Shown here in pieces: positions 8,318-17,175 of a stretch of DNA of 64,000 nucleotides. Position numbers and translations under genes: made by a program. The notes below the pieces were generated by a model that saw nothing but the letters and a program-made list of their open reading frames with translations, was not told the DNA's origin and did no database searches. Source of the DNA: Halorussus amylolyticus (GTDB taxonomy: Archaea > Halobacteriota > Halobacteria > Halobacteriales > Haladaptataceae). The stretch spans positions 247,024 to 311,023 of the forward strand of contig NZ_ML974132.1 of assembly GCF_004143485.2 (NCBI RefSeq), read 5' to 3'. Each line of letters opens with the position of its first letter. Position 1 is the first letter of the stretch.

Positions 8318-8491
8318 GAAAGCCCCCGCCCGGTCGCGGTCGCTGTGCAGGATATTTGCGCCTCTCCGCACCGGAAGACAAACAACGTCTTCCGAGGTCA
8401 CCCTCGCTTCGCTCGCGTGACCACCGCCCGGCGCAAATAGTGGCCTGCACAGGCGACTACATAAACGCGACCGGGCGGCCCCTTTCATTCC
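8318..8491 (+). repeat. Dispersed stem-loop element, copy a (extended form)
   Basis: This 174-base non-coding element opens with gaaagcccccgcccggtc and closes with gaccgggcggcccctttc, so its ends pair apart from a CCC/CCC internal loop. Inside, 8344-8362 pairs with 8430-8451 in two helices separated by an AT / AGTGG internal loop. Between them sits a cggaagac...gtcttccg hairpin at 8372-8394. A second full copy (reverse orientation) is at 34618-34789 and a short form at 35794-35925. The rest of the 8188-8601 gap holds no gene; the frames there are short and unconserved in composition. Confidence 0.7.
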
Positions 8492-8601
8492 TCCCCACCG
8501 ATTGTGTCATCGGCCGTTTCCGGCAGCCGTGTCACCGAGCGAAGTCGTCTGCAAATGCGACCAACGAGGCGCTCAAGAGCCTCGGGCACACAGATTCACG
8601 C

Positions 8602-9030
8602 ATGGACTTCGAGGACACTGACCCCCGCCGGATTCGGTCGCTCGCGGTCACGACCGACGACGTGGTGGCGGCCTACGAGGCGCGCCAGCGGAGCGCGCGC
8701 CGGACGGTCCTCCGGGCGAATCCGCCGCTCTCGGGTCGGATGCGCGCCCGACTACACGTCGCGGACGCCGAGGTCGAGGAAACCGACGCCATCCACCTCG
8801 ACCCGGCGCGCCTCGTCAGCTCGGACGTTCCGGCGTACCCCTCGCCCGACGACACCGAGGACGCGCTCCGGGCCGACCCCGACGCTGAGTTCTCTGTCGA
8901 GCGCCACCGCGAGCGCCACGTCGCAGCGGTCGAGGCGTGGCGCGAAGCGGTCGCGTCGTCGGTCGTCGAGTCGGTCGAACTCCGGGTCGGCGACGAGACC
9001 CACGCGGTCGAAATCAAGACGCTCGGGTGA
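8602..9030 (+). CDS. Conserved haloarchaeal protein, unknown function
   Basis: This 142-residue acidic soluble protein starts MDFEDTDPRRIRSLAVTTDD. It has an arginine-rich helix (YEARQRSARRTVLRANPPLSGRMRARLHV), a strand ending in IHLDPARLV and a C-terminal helix-strand pair (VAAVEAWREAV...VELRVGDETHAVEI). No known domain is recognised. The ATG at 8602 is chosen because the frame upstream enters the repeat element and loses codon bias. Its stop abuts the stop of the convergent NYN gene with no bases between. Confidence 0.65.
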   Translation: MDFEDTDPRRIRSLAVTTDDVVAAYEARQRSARRTVLRANPPLSGRMRARLHVADAEVEETDAIHLDPARLVSSDVPAYPSPDDTEDALRADPDAEFSVERHRERHVAAVEAWREAVASSVVESVELRVGDETHAVEIKTLG

Positions 9031-9474
9031 CTACTCCTCCAGCACGTACGCTTCGTGGGCCGCGTTCCTGAGAGCGTCCGACCGGCCGTGTTCGCCCGGC
9101 GCGATTGCGACCGTCTCGACGCCGTTCCGGGCCGCCTTTTCGAGGACCGGCTTGAAGTCGGTGTCGCGCGAGGCGATTGCGAGCACGTCGAGGCCGTCGG
9201 TGAGCGCGAACTCGGTGGCGTCCACCGCGAGCTTCACGTCCACGTCGCCGCTGGTCACGACGACTTCGAAGCCGCGGGCTTCGGCGGCCTGAATCAGTCC
9301 GGGGGTCGCGTGTTCGTCCACGTAGAGTCGCGTCACCGCCAATCGGCCGAGTTCCTCGGCCGCGGTGCGCACGTCGTCCAAATCCACGTCGAACTCCTCC
9401 CGGAGGACGTTCGGGCCGTCCACGAACAGCGCGACGGTCGTCTTCTCGGAGAAGAGCGAGCCCAACGGTTGCAT
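9031..9474 (-). CDS. NYN-domain (LabA/DUF88-like) ribonuclease-fold protein
   Basis: This 147-residue protein has the PIN-like NYN fold: the first acidic residue is Asp19 in ALFVDGPNVL. A VKLAVDATEFAL stretch follows, then IASRDTDFKPVLEKA with further acids, and a final strand TVAIAPGEHG. These match the archaeal TIGR00288/NYN family, predicted metal-dependent nucleases acting on RNA; the target here is unknown. The ATG at 9474 is chosen; a start at 9537 would add an unlikely Arg-rich tail. The gene is convergent with, and touches, the gene at 8602-9030. Confidence 0.8.
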   Translation of the reverse strand: MQPLGSLFSEKTTVALFVDGPNVLREEFDVDLDDVRTAAEELGRLAVTRLYVDEHATPGLIQAAEARGFEVVVTSGDVDVKLAVDATEFALTDGLDVLAIASRDTDFKPVLEKAARNGVETVAIAPGEHGRSDALRNAAHEAYVLEE

Positions 9475-9625
9475 GCGCGGACGTAGCGGGCGTTCGGCTA
9501 TAGCCGTGGCGGTCCGCACTCGTCGTCGGTGTCGCACTCCGGTTCCCCGTTCTTGATTTTATGCCAACATATTTAAAATCAGTAAATTAGTATTGAAATA
9601 ACATTTTATTTCGCAATAGATAAGA

Positions 9626-9634
9626 TTTAAATAA
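9626..9634 (+). promoter_or_regulatory. TATA box of the halolysin gene
   Basis: The sequence tttaaataa lies about 27-35 bases before the ATG at 9661, in a notably AT-rich 100-base gap. The spacing indicates a leaderless transcript. AT-richness extending to about 9555 leaves room for upstream regulatory sites, but none is recognised. Confidence 0.65.
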
Positions 9635-9660
9635 CTACGGTTGCATTCGTAGGATGTAGT

Positions 9661-11298
9661 ATGTCAGACGACAGCACACAGCGGTTCAATCGCCGTAGTT
9701 TCCTGAAAGCGACGGGTGTGGCCGGTGCGGCTGCCGCACTCGGTGGCGTCACGGCAGCGACTCCCGGCCGAGACCCCGGCCCGAAAGAGAACGAGATTCT
9801 CGTGGGTGTTTCGGCTGGCGCAGGCGACATCGAGGGAAAAGTCACCTCGCACGTCCCCGGCAACGCCGAAGTCGTTCACAAGAACGAGAAGCTTCGGTAC
9901 GTCGCCGTGAAGTTCCCCGAGCAGGCCCCCGAGACGGCCCAGGAGAACTTCATCGAGGCCATCACGAAGAAGGACGGCATCAAGTACGCGGAGGTCAACG
10001 AGACTCTCGAGGCCCAGTACACCCCGAGCGACCCCGACTTCGGTGACCAGTACGCGCCCCAGCAGGTCGGCTCCGACCAGGCGTGGGACACCACGCTCGG
10101 TGACTCGGACGTCACCATCGCGGTCGTGGACACCGGCGCGCAGTACGACCACCCGGACCTCGAAGCCAACTTCAAGTCCAACCCCGGTCAGGACTTCGCC
10201 GACGGCGACGACGACCCGTACCCGGACGCGCCCAACGACGAGTACCACGGTACGCACGTCGCTGGCTGTGCGGCCGCAGTCGTGGACAACGACACCGGCG
10301 TCGCTGGGCAGGGTAACTCCTCGCTCATCAACGGCCGCGCGCTCGACGAGTCCGGCGGCGGTTCGACCGCCGACATCGCGGACGCCGTCGAGTGGGCCGC
10401 AGACCAGGGCGCGGACATCATCAACCTCTCGCTCGGTGGCGGCGGCTACACCGACACGATGAAAAACGCCGTGTCGTATGCGACCGACAACGGCGCGCTC
10501 GTCATGGCCGCGGCGGGCAACAGCGGTTCGCAGGGCGTCAGCTACCCCGCGGCGTACGAGGAGTGTGTCGCGGTTTCGGCGGTGGACGACAGCGAGAACC
10601 TCGCGTCGTTCTCCCAGTACGGTTCGAGCGTCGAACTCACCGCACCGGGCGTGGACGTGCTCTCGACCACGACCGAGGAGCGCGGTTCCTACGAGACGCT
10701 GTCGGGCACCTCGATGGCGACTCCGGTCGCGTCCGGAGTCGCCGGTCTGACGCTCGCCCAGTGGGACCTCTCGAACGCCGACCTCCGCGCCCACCTCAAG
10801 GACACTGCGAAGGATATCGGACTGTCGGACGACGAGCAGGGTAGCGGTCAAGTCGATGCCTACGCCGCGGTCACCACTGAACCCGGCAGCGGCGGCGACG
10901 ACCCGGACGACCCCGATGACCCGGACGACCCGGACGACCCCGATGACCCGGACGACCCGGACGACCCCGATGACGGCGACGAGACGAGCGAGACGCTCAG
11001 TGACTCGCTGTCGAGCTACTACGACTACGACGACTACACGTGGTCGTGGGAGTACAGCAGCCCGAGCCGAATCGAAGTCGTGCTCGACGGTCCGAGCGAC
11101 GCCGACTTCGACCTCTACGTCAACGAGGGCACCACGCAGAACGCCTCGCCCGACAACTACGACTACCGCTCCATCAGCACGAACAGCCAGGAGACCATCA
11201 CCATCGAGAACCCCGACACCTCGACGGAACTCCAGATCAACGTGGACTCCTACAGCGGGTCGGGTAGCTACGACGTGACCATCACCGAGACCAACTAA
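9661..11298 (+). CDS. Halolysin-like subtilase with C-terminal PPC domain
   Basis: This exported serine protease (545 residues) begins with a Tat signal (FNRRSFLKATG) and an inhibitor-like propeptide (about 40-120, with ILVGVSAG and YVAVKFPE strands). The S8 catalytic domain (about 125-405) has the triad Asp157 (VVDTGAQYDHPD), His196 (HGTHVAG) and Ser351 (SGTSMATP), with Asn287 as oxyanion residue. An Asp-Pro-Asp linker (about 412-439) leads to a pre-peptidase C-terminal (PPC) beta domain ending SYDVTITETN. The layout matches halolysins from other haloarchaea, secreted folded and then autoprocessed. The gene stands alone behind a strong TATA box. Confidence 0.93.
   Translation: MSDDSTQRFNRRSFLKATGVAGAAAALGGVTAATPGRDPGPKENEILVGVSAGAGDIEGKVTSHVPGNAEVVHKNEKLRYVAVKFPEQAPETAQENFIEAITKKDGIKYAEVNETLEAQYTPSDPDFGDQYAPQQVGSDQAWDTTLGDSDVTIAVVDTGAQYDHPDLEANFKSNPGQDFADGDDDPYPDAPNDEYHGTHVAGCAAAVVDNDTGVAGQGNSSLINGRALDESGGGSTADIADAVEWAADQGADIINLSLGGGGYTDTMKNAVSYATDNGALVMAAAGNSGSQGVSYPAAYEECVAVSAVDDSENLASFSQYGSSVELTAPGVDVLSTTTEERGSYETLSGTSMATPVASGVAGLTLAQWDLSNADLRAHLKDTAKDIGLSDDEQGSGQVDAYAAVTTEPGSGGDDPDDPDDPDDPDDPDDPDDPDDPDDGDETSETLSDSLSSYYDYDDYTWSWEYSSPSRIEVVLDGPSDADFDLYVNEGTTQNASPDNYDYRSISTNSQETITIENPDTSTELQINVDSYSGSGSYDVTITETN
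10903..10977 (+). repeat. 27-bp tandem repeat encoding the Asp-Asp-Pro linker
   Basis: The halolysin linker is encoded by a near-perfect tandem repeat of three-codon units (Asp-Asp-Pro) with a higher-order period of 27 bases, visible from the recurring ccc-gat-gac variant among ccg-gac-gac units. Slippage here would change linker length without a frameshift. It is an internal part of the protease gene. Confidence 0.75.
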
Positions 11299-11467
11299 TC
11301 GGGTTTCGGTTCGCGACGGTTCCCCACTTTTTTGCGGACTGAGTCGAGTCGTTCGAGCGGTATCGCCAAGCCCGGGTTCCACATCGGTGCCGTCCCAACG
11401 TTCAAGTACGAAACCGACCCCAACTCGGAGCGACCGGCGCGTAGAACGCACCTGCCGGTCCGATACC

Positions 11468-11725
11468 ATGACGAACTGTCACAACTGCGGTCACGCCGGT
11501 CCGTTCGTACTGCTCGCCGAATTCGCGCTCGCGGTCCCGAGCGACCCGTCTGACATCGAAGCGTCGGTTCGCGCGCCCCCGAACGGCGGGGACGCCGCGC
11601 TCGCCGACCTCCGGAGTCGCGGCGACTGCTCGCTCGCGGTCCAGTGTCCGACCTGCGACAGCACCGCGGTGGGCGTCTCGGCGACCGAACTGCTCGCGCG
11701 CTACGGGTCGAGCACTACGTCGTAG
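11468..11725 (+). CDS. Small double-CxxC zinc-ribbon protein
   Basis: This 85-residue protein has an N-terminal CHNCG knuckle at residues 4-8 and a second CPTCD knuckle near residue 62, enough to bind one zinc ion in a ribbon fold. The part between carries hydrophobic strands (FVLLAEFALAV) and a Pro/Asp-rich loop. No specific family is recognised. The ATG directly before the first knuckle is chosen; a longer frame upstream is basic and atypical. Its last 25 bases overlap the end of the convergent gene at 11701-12135. Confidence 0.7.
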   Translation: MTNCHNCGHAGPFVLLAEFALAVPSDPSDIEASVRAPPNGGDAALADLRSRGDCSLAVQCPTCDSTAVGVSATELLARYGSSTTS

Positions 11726-12135
11726 CGGTCGGCGACCGCCCCACCACTCTCGTTGGTCCAGACCACCAGCGGCGCGTCCGCCTCGCGAGCGACTTCCGTG
11801 AGGCGGCGTTCGAGGCGGTCGGCGACCTCCTCGGCCCACCACGACGCGATTTGGTCGCGGTCGCAGAGCCACACCGTCGTCGGGTCGCGCTCGTGGGCCA
11901 ACTCCGCCACGCAGTCGGCGGCACGACGGACATCTGCGCCGTCGTATCGCCGCACCGTCCGGCCGCTCGGAACCTCGGCGGTCACGTACAGCGGCGCGCG
12001 TCGCCGGGTCGCGCCGAGCGACGCGGCGACGCCCGGCGCGACCGTGACTGTGTTCGGCGGCCGGGGCGGCGCCGAACCCCGGACGAGCGCGGTTTGCCCG
12101 CCGCTTTCGTACAGCACACGCCTGAGTTGTTTCAT
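11701..12135 (-). CDS. Conserved haloarchaeal protein, unknown function
   Basis: This protein of about 144 residues starts MKQLRRVLYESGGQTALVRG. It has alternating strands and helices, including PLYVTAEVPSG, a helix VRRAADCVAELAHE, the strand TTVWLCDRD, a long helix WWAEEVADRLERRLTEVA and a final APLVVWTN strand, suggesting an alpha/beta Rossmann-like fold. No family is recognised. Two upstream ATGs (12150, 12156) are also possible starts. The 3' ends of this gene and the zinc-ribbon gene overlap by 25 bases. Confidence 0.6.
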   Translation of the reverse strand: MKQLRRVLYESGGQTALVRGSAPPRPPNTVTVAPGVAASLGATRRRAPLYVTAEVPSGRTVRRYDGADVRRAADCVAELAHERDPTTVWLCDRDQIASWWAEEVADRLERRLTEVAREADAPLVVWTNESGGAVADRYDVVLDP

Positions 12136-12168
12136 AGTCTTTCCCGTCATTATCAACTATCTCGTCGG

Positions 12169-12195
12169 AATAGCTAAGAATCCATAACAGTACCG
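12169..12195 (+). promoter_or_regulatory. Duplicated upstream block before the first AbrB-like mini-gene
   Basis: The 27-base block starting aatagctaagaatccata recurs at 12452-12478 with one C-to-T change. In both places it ends exactly 20 codon-free bases before the ATG of an AbrB-like gene. Its position just before the start makes it a promoter or operator, possibly one bound by the encoded proteins themselves. That role is inference. Confidence 0.6.
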
Positions 12196-12214
12196 ATTTC
12201 GAAATTATTCGTGA

Positions 12215-12403
12215 ATGAGTTCCGACGAATCAACCCACTCCGACGACGAAATACTCGGCGTGACGACGATTTCGGACCGCTGGCGAATCAGCCTCATCAA
12301 AGACGTTCGAAACGCGTTCGCGGAGTCGGACGTCGAGGTAGAGGAAGGTGACAAGCTCGTGTACAGACTCAAAGACGGGCAAATCGTCATCGAATCCGCG
12401 TAA
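12215..12403 (+). CDS. AbrB/SpoVT-like swapped-hairpin mini-protein, copy 1
   Basis: This 62-residue protein has an acidic N-terminal tail and then one AbrB/MazE-like module: TTISDRWRISLIKDVRNAF, a VEVEEGDKLVYRLKDG turn and the strand QIVIES. The pattern R-W/V-x-I-x-L-x-K-x-V-R followed by G-D-K/R-L-V-Y is that of archaeal AbrB-family DNA-binding domains, which usually dimerise and act as repressors or antitoxins. No toxin gene is adjacent. A diverged copy with the same upstream block lies 95 bases downstream. Confidence 0.75.
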   Translation: MSSDESTHSDDEILGVTTISDRWRISLIKDVRNAFAESDVEVEEGDKLVYRLKDGQIVIESA

Positions 12404-12451
12404 ACTCCGTGAAACTGTCGGCGAACTGCCGACCGTAGTCTTGATAGTCGA

Positions 12452-12478
12452 AATAGCTAAGAATCCATAATAGTACCG
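12452..12478 (+). promoter_or_regulatory. Duplicated upstream block before the second AbrB-like mini-gene
   Basis: This block matches 12169-12195 at 26 of 27 positions and sits at the same distance (20 bases) from the next ATG. The gene and its control region were evidently duplicated together. Confidence 0.6.
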
Positions 12479-12497
12479 CGGCCGAAGCTACTGGTAG

Positions 12498-12677
12498 ATG
12501 TCCGACGACGAATCCGAAGAAAAGATACTCGGCACGACGACAGTGACCCAGCGGTGGCGAATCAGCCTTATCAAAGCGGTCCGCGAGGAGTTCGCCGAGA
12601 ACGACGACCCCGTCGAAGAGGGTGACCGACTGGTGTACAAGCTTCGCGACGGCGAAATCGTAGTCGAACCCGCCTGA
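12498..12677 (+). CDS. AbrB/SpoVT-like swapped-hairpin mini-protein, copy 2
   Basis: This 59-residue protein reads MSDDESEEKILGTTTVTQ and continues with RWRISLIKAVREEFAEN, then an EEGDRLVYKLRDGEIVVEPA end. It is clearly paralogous to the gene at 12215-12403, sharing the R-W-R-I-S-L-I-K core and the G-D-x-L-V-Y turn, with divergence concentrated in the acidic tail. It would be missed by a 60-codon cut-off. The two proteins could form homo- or heterodimers. Function is inferred from the fold only. Confidence 0.75.
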   Translation: MSDDESEEKILGTTTVTQRWRISLIKAVREEFAENDDPVEEGDRLVYKLRDGEIVVEPA

Positions 12678-12750
12678 GCGGTCGGCTCACTTCTCCGTTC
12701 GACCACCCGGAAGACAAACCATTACGTGCCGGGCGTCCGAAGGTCGCCCC

Positions 12751-13845
12751 ATGAGCCTTCGGAAGCCGCCACTCAGCGACGTACACGACGCGCGCGGCGC
12801 GTCGTTCACCGGATTCGGCGGGTGGGAGATGCCCGTCGAGTTCGACTCGATACAGGACGAACACCGCGCGGTCCGCGAGGAGGCGGGCATCTTCGACGTG
12901 TCCCACATGGGTGAGATAGAGGTGTCGGGGCCGGACGCCGAGCAATTGATGCAGAAGCTCACGACCAACGACGTGACCGCCCTCGACGCCGGTGACTCCC
13001 AGTACGCGATGATTACCGACGAGGACGGCGTGATTCTGGACGACACCGTGGTTTACCGGCTTCCCGAGGCCGAGGACGCCGAGTTCCTGTTCGTCCCCAA
13101 CGCGGGCCACGACGAGGAGATGGAAGCCCGGTGGACCGACCACCGCGACGAGTGGGGCCTCGACGCCGAGGTGTCGAACGTGACCCACGACTACGCCATG
13201 TTCGCGGTCCAAGGTCCCGACGCGGTGGCCCTCGTGGGCGACGCGACCGCCGAGACGGTTCGGGACCTCTCGAAGTTCGAGGCCAAGTACGCCTCGGTCG
13301 CGGGCGTCCGATGCTGGGTCGCCCGAACGGGATACACCGGCGAGGACGGCTTCGAACTCCTCATGCCCGCGGCGGACGCCGAAACGGTCTGGTCGGCGCT
13401 CGACTGCCAGCCCTGCGGTCTCGGCGCGCGCGACACCCTCCGGATGGAGATGGGCTTTCTGCTCTCCGGGCAGGACTTCGACCCCGACGAGAATCCGCGA
13501 ACCCCCTACGAGGCCCGGGTCGGCTTCACCGTGAAACTCGACACCGAGTTCGTGGGACGGGACGCGCTCGAACGCGTCAAAGAGGAGGGCGTCGAGGAGA
13601 AGTTCGTGGGCATCAAACTCGTGGACCGCGGCATCGCGCGCCACGGCTACGACGTGACCGACGCCGACGGCGAGGTCATCGGCGAAGTCACCAGCGGCAC
13701 GATGAGTCCGACGCTGAACGAACCCATCGCGCTCGGCTACGTCCCGACCGAGTACGCCGACGCCGACACTAACGTCGGCGTCGTGGTTCGCGGCCAGTCC
13801 AAAAAGGCAAAGATAGCGAACACACCATTCATAGGTGAGAACTGA
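12751..13845 (+). CDS. gcvT: Glycine cleavage T protein (aminomethyltransferase)
   Basis: The T protein takes the aminomethyl group from the lipoyl arm of GcvH, releases ammonia and passes the one-carbon unit to the folate-type carrier, making methylene-tetrahydrofolate. The 364-residue protein shows the family landmarks: [13 protein letters not shown] near the N-terminus, [11 protein letters not shown], a YTGEDGFEL motif in the centre and a C-terminal barrel with [12 protein letters not shown] and IALGYVP. Length is normal. It overlaps gcvH by one base (TGATG), so the two are translated in sequence. It heads the gcv cluster. Confidence 0.97.
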   Translation: MSLRKPPLSDVHDARGASFTGFGGWEMPVEFDSIQDEHRAVREEAGIFDVSHMGEIEVSGPDAEQLMQKLTTNDVTALDAGDSQYAMITDEDGVILDDTVVYRLPEAEDAEFLFVPNAGHDEEMEARWTDHRDEWGLDAEVSNVTHDYAMFAVQGPDAVALVGDATAETVRDLSKFEAKYASVAGVRCWVARTGYTGEDGFELLMPAADAETVWSALDCQPCGLGARDTLRMEMGFLLSGQDFDPDENPRTPYEARVGFTVKLDTEFVGRDALERVKEEGVEEKFVGIKLVDRGIARHGYDVTDADGEVIGEVTSGTMSPTLNEPIALGYVPTEYADADTNVGVVVRGQSKKAKIANTPFIGEN

Positions 13846-14228
13846 TGAGCTTCGACGTACCCGACGACCGGAAATATCTAGAATCGCACGAGTGGGTCGC
13901 CGTGACCGACGGAACCGCAAAACTCGGAATCACCGACTTCGCGCAGGACGAACTCGGCGACGTGGTGTTCGTGGAACTCCCCGGGGAGGGCGACGACCTC
14001 ACCGCGGGCGAGGAGTTCGGCGTGGTCGAGTCCATCAAGGCGGTGTCTGACCTCTACTCCCCGGTGAGCGGCACCGTCGTCGGCGTCAACGACGCGCTCG
14101 CCGACCAGCCCGAGCTCGTCAACGAGGACCCGTTCGGCGACGGGTGGATGGTCGAACTCGAACTCGACGACGAAGGCGAACTCGACGACCTCCTGAGCGC
14201 CGACGAGTACGGCGACCAGATCGCGTAG
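13845..14228 (+). CDS. gcvH: Glycine cleavage H protein (lipoyl carrier)
   Basis: This 127-residue protein carries the lipoyl group that shuttles the aminomethyl intermediate among the P, T and L proteins. The lipoylated lysine is Lys65 in [14 protein letters not shown], on the expected hairpin turn. The N-terminal HEWVAV and [15 protein letters not shown] strands are typical. The acidic tail fits the halophilic cytoplasm. It starts within the gcvT stop codon and is followed by a 142-base gap with a separate promoter for gcvPA. Confidence 0.97.
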   Translation: MSFDVPDDRKYLESHEWVAVTDGTAKLGITDFAQDELGDVVFVELPGEGDDLTAGEEFGVVESIKAVSDLYSPVSGTVVGVNDALADQPELVNEDPFGDGWMVELELDDEGELDDLLSADEYGDQIA

Positions 14229-14338
14229 TCGGGCCGCACTCGCGGGGGCGTTCGCCTGCCGAACTCGACTGAGAGCGAGTCGGTCCGAGCGATGGCCGCC
14301 GACACCTCTCGCGGCAAGCCGCGACGAATTCCTCGCAT

Positions 14339-14346
14339 GTTAAAAG
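14339..14346 (+). promoter_or_regulatory. TATA-like box of gcvPA
   Basis: The sequence gttaaaag is about 25-32 bases upstream of the gcvPA ATG at 14371. It implies that the two P-protein genes have their own leaderless promoter in addition to any read-through from gcvTH. Confidence 0.5.
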
Positions 14347-14370
14347 GGTTCACTCCTTAGCTTCGGCCAC

Positions 14371-15705
14371 ATGAGCGGACGAAACGAGCGGGGAAGTCCG
14401 TACGCCCCCCACACTGCCGCCGAGACCGACGCGATGCTCTCGGCGGTCGGGGTCGAGGGCGTCGGCGACCTCTTCGACATCCCCGAGCAGGTCGCGTTCG
14501 ACGGGGAGTTCGGCATCGAATCGAGAAGCGAGCGCGAGGCCGAGCGTCACGTCGCGGGCCTGCTCGCGCGCAACGACGACCTGACGGAGTTCCTCGGGCG
14601 CGGCCACTACGAACACTACGTGCCGTCGCTGGTGGACCACATCTCGGCGCGCTCGGAGTTTCTGACCTCCTACACCCAGTACCAGCCCGAGATTACGCAG
14701 GGGTTCCTCCAGGCGCTGTTCGAGTACCAGTCGATGCTCGTGGAACTGACGGGCCTCGAAATCGTGAACGCCTCGATGTACGACCACGCGACCGCGCTCG
14801 CGGAGGCCGCCCTCCTCGCGGCGCGCGTCCGTCAGACCTCCGGCGACCGCGTGCTGGTGCCCGAGTACCTGCTCGACGCCCGCCGGGACGTTCTCGAAAA
14901 CTACACTGACGGCGCGGGTCTCTCGGTCGAGACCTACGCCACCGACGACGGAAACGTGGACCCCGACGCGCTCGCCGAGACCATCGACGACGACGCGGTG
15001 CTGGTGTACGCCGAGAATCCGACTGCGCTCGGTACCGTCGAGGAGAACCTCGACGCGGTCGGACGACTGGCCGACAACCACGACGCGCTGTTCTGTCTCG
15101 GGTCGGACCCCGTGGCGCTCTCGGTGCTTCAGGAACCCGAATCGGTCGGCGCCGACGTGGTTGTCGGTGACGCCGCCGCGCTCGGTCTCCCCACGGCGTA
15201 CGGCATGGGACTCGGCCTGTTCGCCTGCCGCGACGACTTCGTCCGGCAGGTGCCCGGTCGGTTGGTCGGCGCGAGCGAAGACGACGCCGACCGCCGAGCG
15301 TACACCCTCACGCTCCAGACTCGCGAACAGCACATCCGCCGCGAGCGCGCCACCAGCAACATCTGCACGAATCAGGCGTGGGTCGCGCTCCGGACCGCCA
15401 TCCACGCGGCGTACCTCGGACCCGGCGGTCTCGTGGACCTCGCGAACGACTGCGTGACTCTCGCGGCCGACCTCGCCGACCGTCTCGACGCAGTCAAGGG
15501 GGTTCAGGCCCCGGTCCACGACCGCCACCACTTCCGGGAGTTCGTGGCTCACACCGACCAGCCAGCCGTCGCAATCGCCGAAGACCTCGAAGCCGAGGGG
15601 TTCGCGGTCCACGCGGTCGGCGAACACCACGTGCAGGTCTGCATCACGGACGCGAACGAACACGCCGCCGACGCCCTCGTCGCGGCGTTCGAGGAGGTAG
15701 CATGA
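14371..15705 (+). CDS. gcvPA: Glycine dehydrogenase (decarboxylating) subunit 1
   Basis: This is the N-terminal half of the split P protein, the PLP-dependent enzyme that decarboxylates glycine and loads the aminomethyl group on GcvH. The 444-residue protein has [32 protein letters not shown] and [16 protein letters not shown], and later RREKATSN-like [14 protein letters not shown], all diagnostic of GcvPA. It folds like an aminotransferase but lacks the PLP lysine, which is on GcvPB. It overlaps gcvPB by four bases (ATGA), which fits obligate complex formation. Confidence 0.97.
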   Translation: MSGRNERGSPYAPHTAAETDAMLSAVGVEGVGDLFDIPEQVAFDGEFGIESRSEREAERHVAGLLARNDDLTEFLGRGHYEHYVPSLVDHISARSEFLTSYTQYQPEITQGFLQALFEYQSMLVELTGLEIVNASMYDHATALAEAALLAARVRQTSGDRVLVPEYLLDARRDVLENYTDGAGLSVETYATDDGNVDPDALAETIDDDAVLVYAENPTALGTVEENLDAVGRLADNHDALFCLGSDPVALSVLQEPESVGADVVVGDAAALGLPTAYGMGLGLFACRDDFVRQVPGRLVGASEDDADRRAYTLTLQTREQHIRRERATSNICTNQAWVALRTAIHAAYLGPGGLVDLANDCVTLAADLADRLDAVKGVQAPVHDRHHFREFVAHTDQPAVAIAEDLEAEGFAVHAVGEHHVQVCITDANEHAADALVAAFEEVA

Positions 15706-17150
15706 ACTACGACCAAGCCCGGTGGACCCACGACGCGAACGGCGAATCGACCGCCGACCAGTACGAACCCCTGCTCTCGGAGAAGAACACCGAGGAAGTC
15801 GCGGTGGACTCGCCCCTGCCCGACGACCTCACGCGCGACAGCCTCGAACTACCGGACCTCTCGGAACCCGAACTCGCGCGCCACTACACCCGACTCTCCC
15901 AGATGAACTACGGCATCGACTCCGGACCGTACCCCCTCGGAAGCTGTACGATGAAGTACAATCCGAAGTTCACCGAGGACGTGGCCGCGCTCGCCGACGC
16001 CGCGGTCCACCCCGACCGGTCGGACCGGAGCGTGCAGGGCACGCTCGCGCTCCTCGACGGGCTTCAGGACTACCTCGCGCGAATCGGCGGGATGGACGCC
16101 GTGAGCCTCCAGCCCCCCGCTGGCGCGGCGGGCGAGTACACCGGCATCCTCGTCGCCAAGGCGTTCCACGAGCAGAACGGCGAGGGCGAGCAACGCGACG
16201 AAATCATCGTCCCCGACAGCGCCCACGGCACCAACTTCGCGAGCGCCGCGCTCGCGGGCTACGACGTGGTCGAACTCCCGTCGGGCGACGACGGCCGCGT
16301 CGATTTGGAGGCGCTCGAAGCCGCCGCGAGCGACCGGACCGCGCTGTTCATGCTGACCAACCCCAACACGCTCGGCCTGTTCGAGCGCGATATCGGGGAA
16401 ATCGCCGGAATAGTCCACGACGCGGGCGGCCTGCTCTACTACGACGGCGCGAACCTCAACGCCCTGCTCGGGCAGGCCCGACCGGGCGACATGGGCTTCG
16501 ACATCATGCACTACAACGTCCACAAGACGTTCGCTACGCCTCACGGCGGCGGCGGCCCCGGTGCGGGACCGGTGGGCGTGACCGAGCGACTCGCGGAGTT
16601 CCTGCCCGCACCGCGAGTGCGCGAGCGCGACGGCGGGAAGGAGTTCGAACTGTTCGACCCCGAAAACACCGTCGGCAAGGTCCACGGCTTCGAGGGCAAC
16701 TGGCTCGTCCTCGTGAAGACCTACGCCTACATCGCGCGCCTCGGCGACGAGGGACTCCGTGACGCCTCCGCGAAGGCGGTGTTGAACGCGAACTACCTCG
16801 CGAGCCAAATCGACTACGACATCCCGTTCGGGCCGTTCCACCACGAGTTCGTCGCGAGCGCGGGCGACCAGGACGCCGCCGACGTTGCGAAACGGATGCT
16901 CGACTACGGCGTCCACCCGCCGACGACGAAGTGGCCCGAAATCGTGCCCGAGGCGCTGATGACCGAACCCACCGAAATCGAGGGCAAGGAGACGCTCGAC
17001 CAGCTCGCCGACGCCTTCAATTCAGTCGCCAGCGAGGACGACGAGACGCTCGAATCCGCGCCGAACCGTACGACTGCCCGGCGCATCGACCAGACGAGCG
17101 CGGCCCGGAATCTGCGGCTGTCGTGGCACGCGCTCGAAGAAGAGGAGTGA
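15702..17150 (+). CDS. gcvPB: Glycine dehydrogenase (decarboxylating) subunit 2
   Basis: This is the catalytic half of the P protein (482 residues). The PLP-binding lysine is Lys275 in [18 protein letters not shown]. Other family motifs are [31 protein letters not shown] and [12 protein letters not shown]. It works with GcvPA in one complex, with GcvH as the carrier. The ATG at 15702 overlaps the gcvPA stop; an open frame further upstream lies inside gcvPA and is a shadow. No lipoamide dehydrogenase gene is in the window, so the L protein is shared from elsewhere. Confidence 0.97.
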   Translation: MNYDQARWTHDANGESTADQYEPLLSEKNTEEVAVDSPLPDDLTRDSLELPDLSEPELARHYTRLSQMNYGIDSGPYPLGSCTMKYNPKFTEDVAALADAAVHPDRSDRSVQGTLALLDGLQDYLARIGGMDAVSLQPPAGAAGEYTGILVAKAFHEQNGEGEQRDEIIVPDSAHGTNFASAALAGYDVVELPSGDDGRVDLEALEAAASDRTALFMLTNPNTLGLFERDIGEIAGIVHDAGGLLYYDGANLNALLGQARPGDMGFDIMHYNVHKTFATPHGGGGPGAGPVGVTERLAEFLPAPRVRERDGGKEFELFDPENTVGKVHGFEGNWLVLVKTYAYIARLGDEGLRDASAKAVLNANYLASQIDYDIPFGPFHHEFVASAGDQDAADVAKRMLDYGVHPPTTKWPEIVPEALMTEPTEIEGKETLDQLADAFNSVASEDDETLESAPNRTTARRIDQTSAARNLRLSWHALEEEE

Positions 17151-17175
17151 CCGCCCCGACAACCGACTCGGCCGC

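Noticed and set aside
9664..11469. 601-codon open frame antisense to the halolysin gene
   Set aside because: It mirrors the protease gene exactly, has no start context or motif, and consists largely of Val/Arg/Gly-rich sequence.
12215..12677. Toxin-antitoxin pair
   Set aside because: Both genes encode the same AbrB-like module; neither looks like a toxin and the neighbours are gcvT and an unrelated protein.
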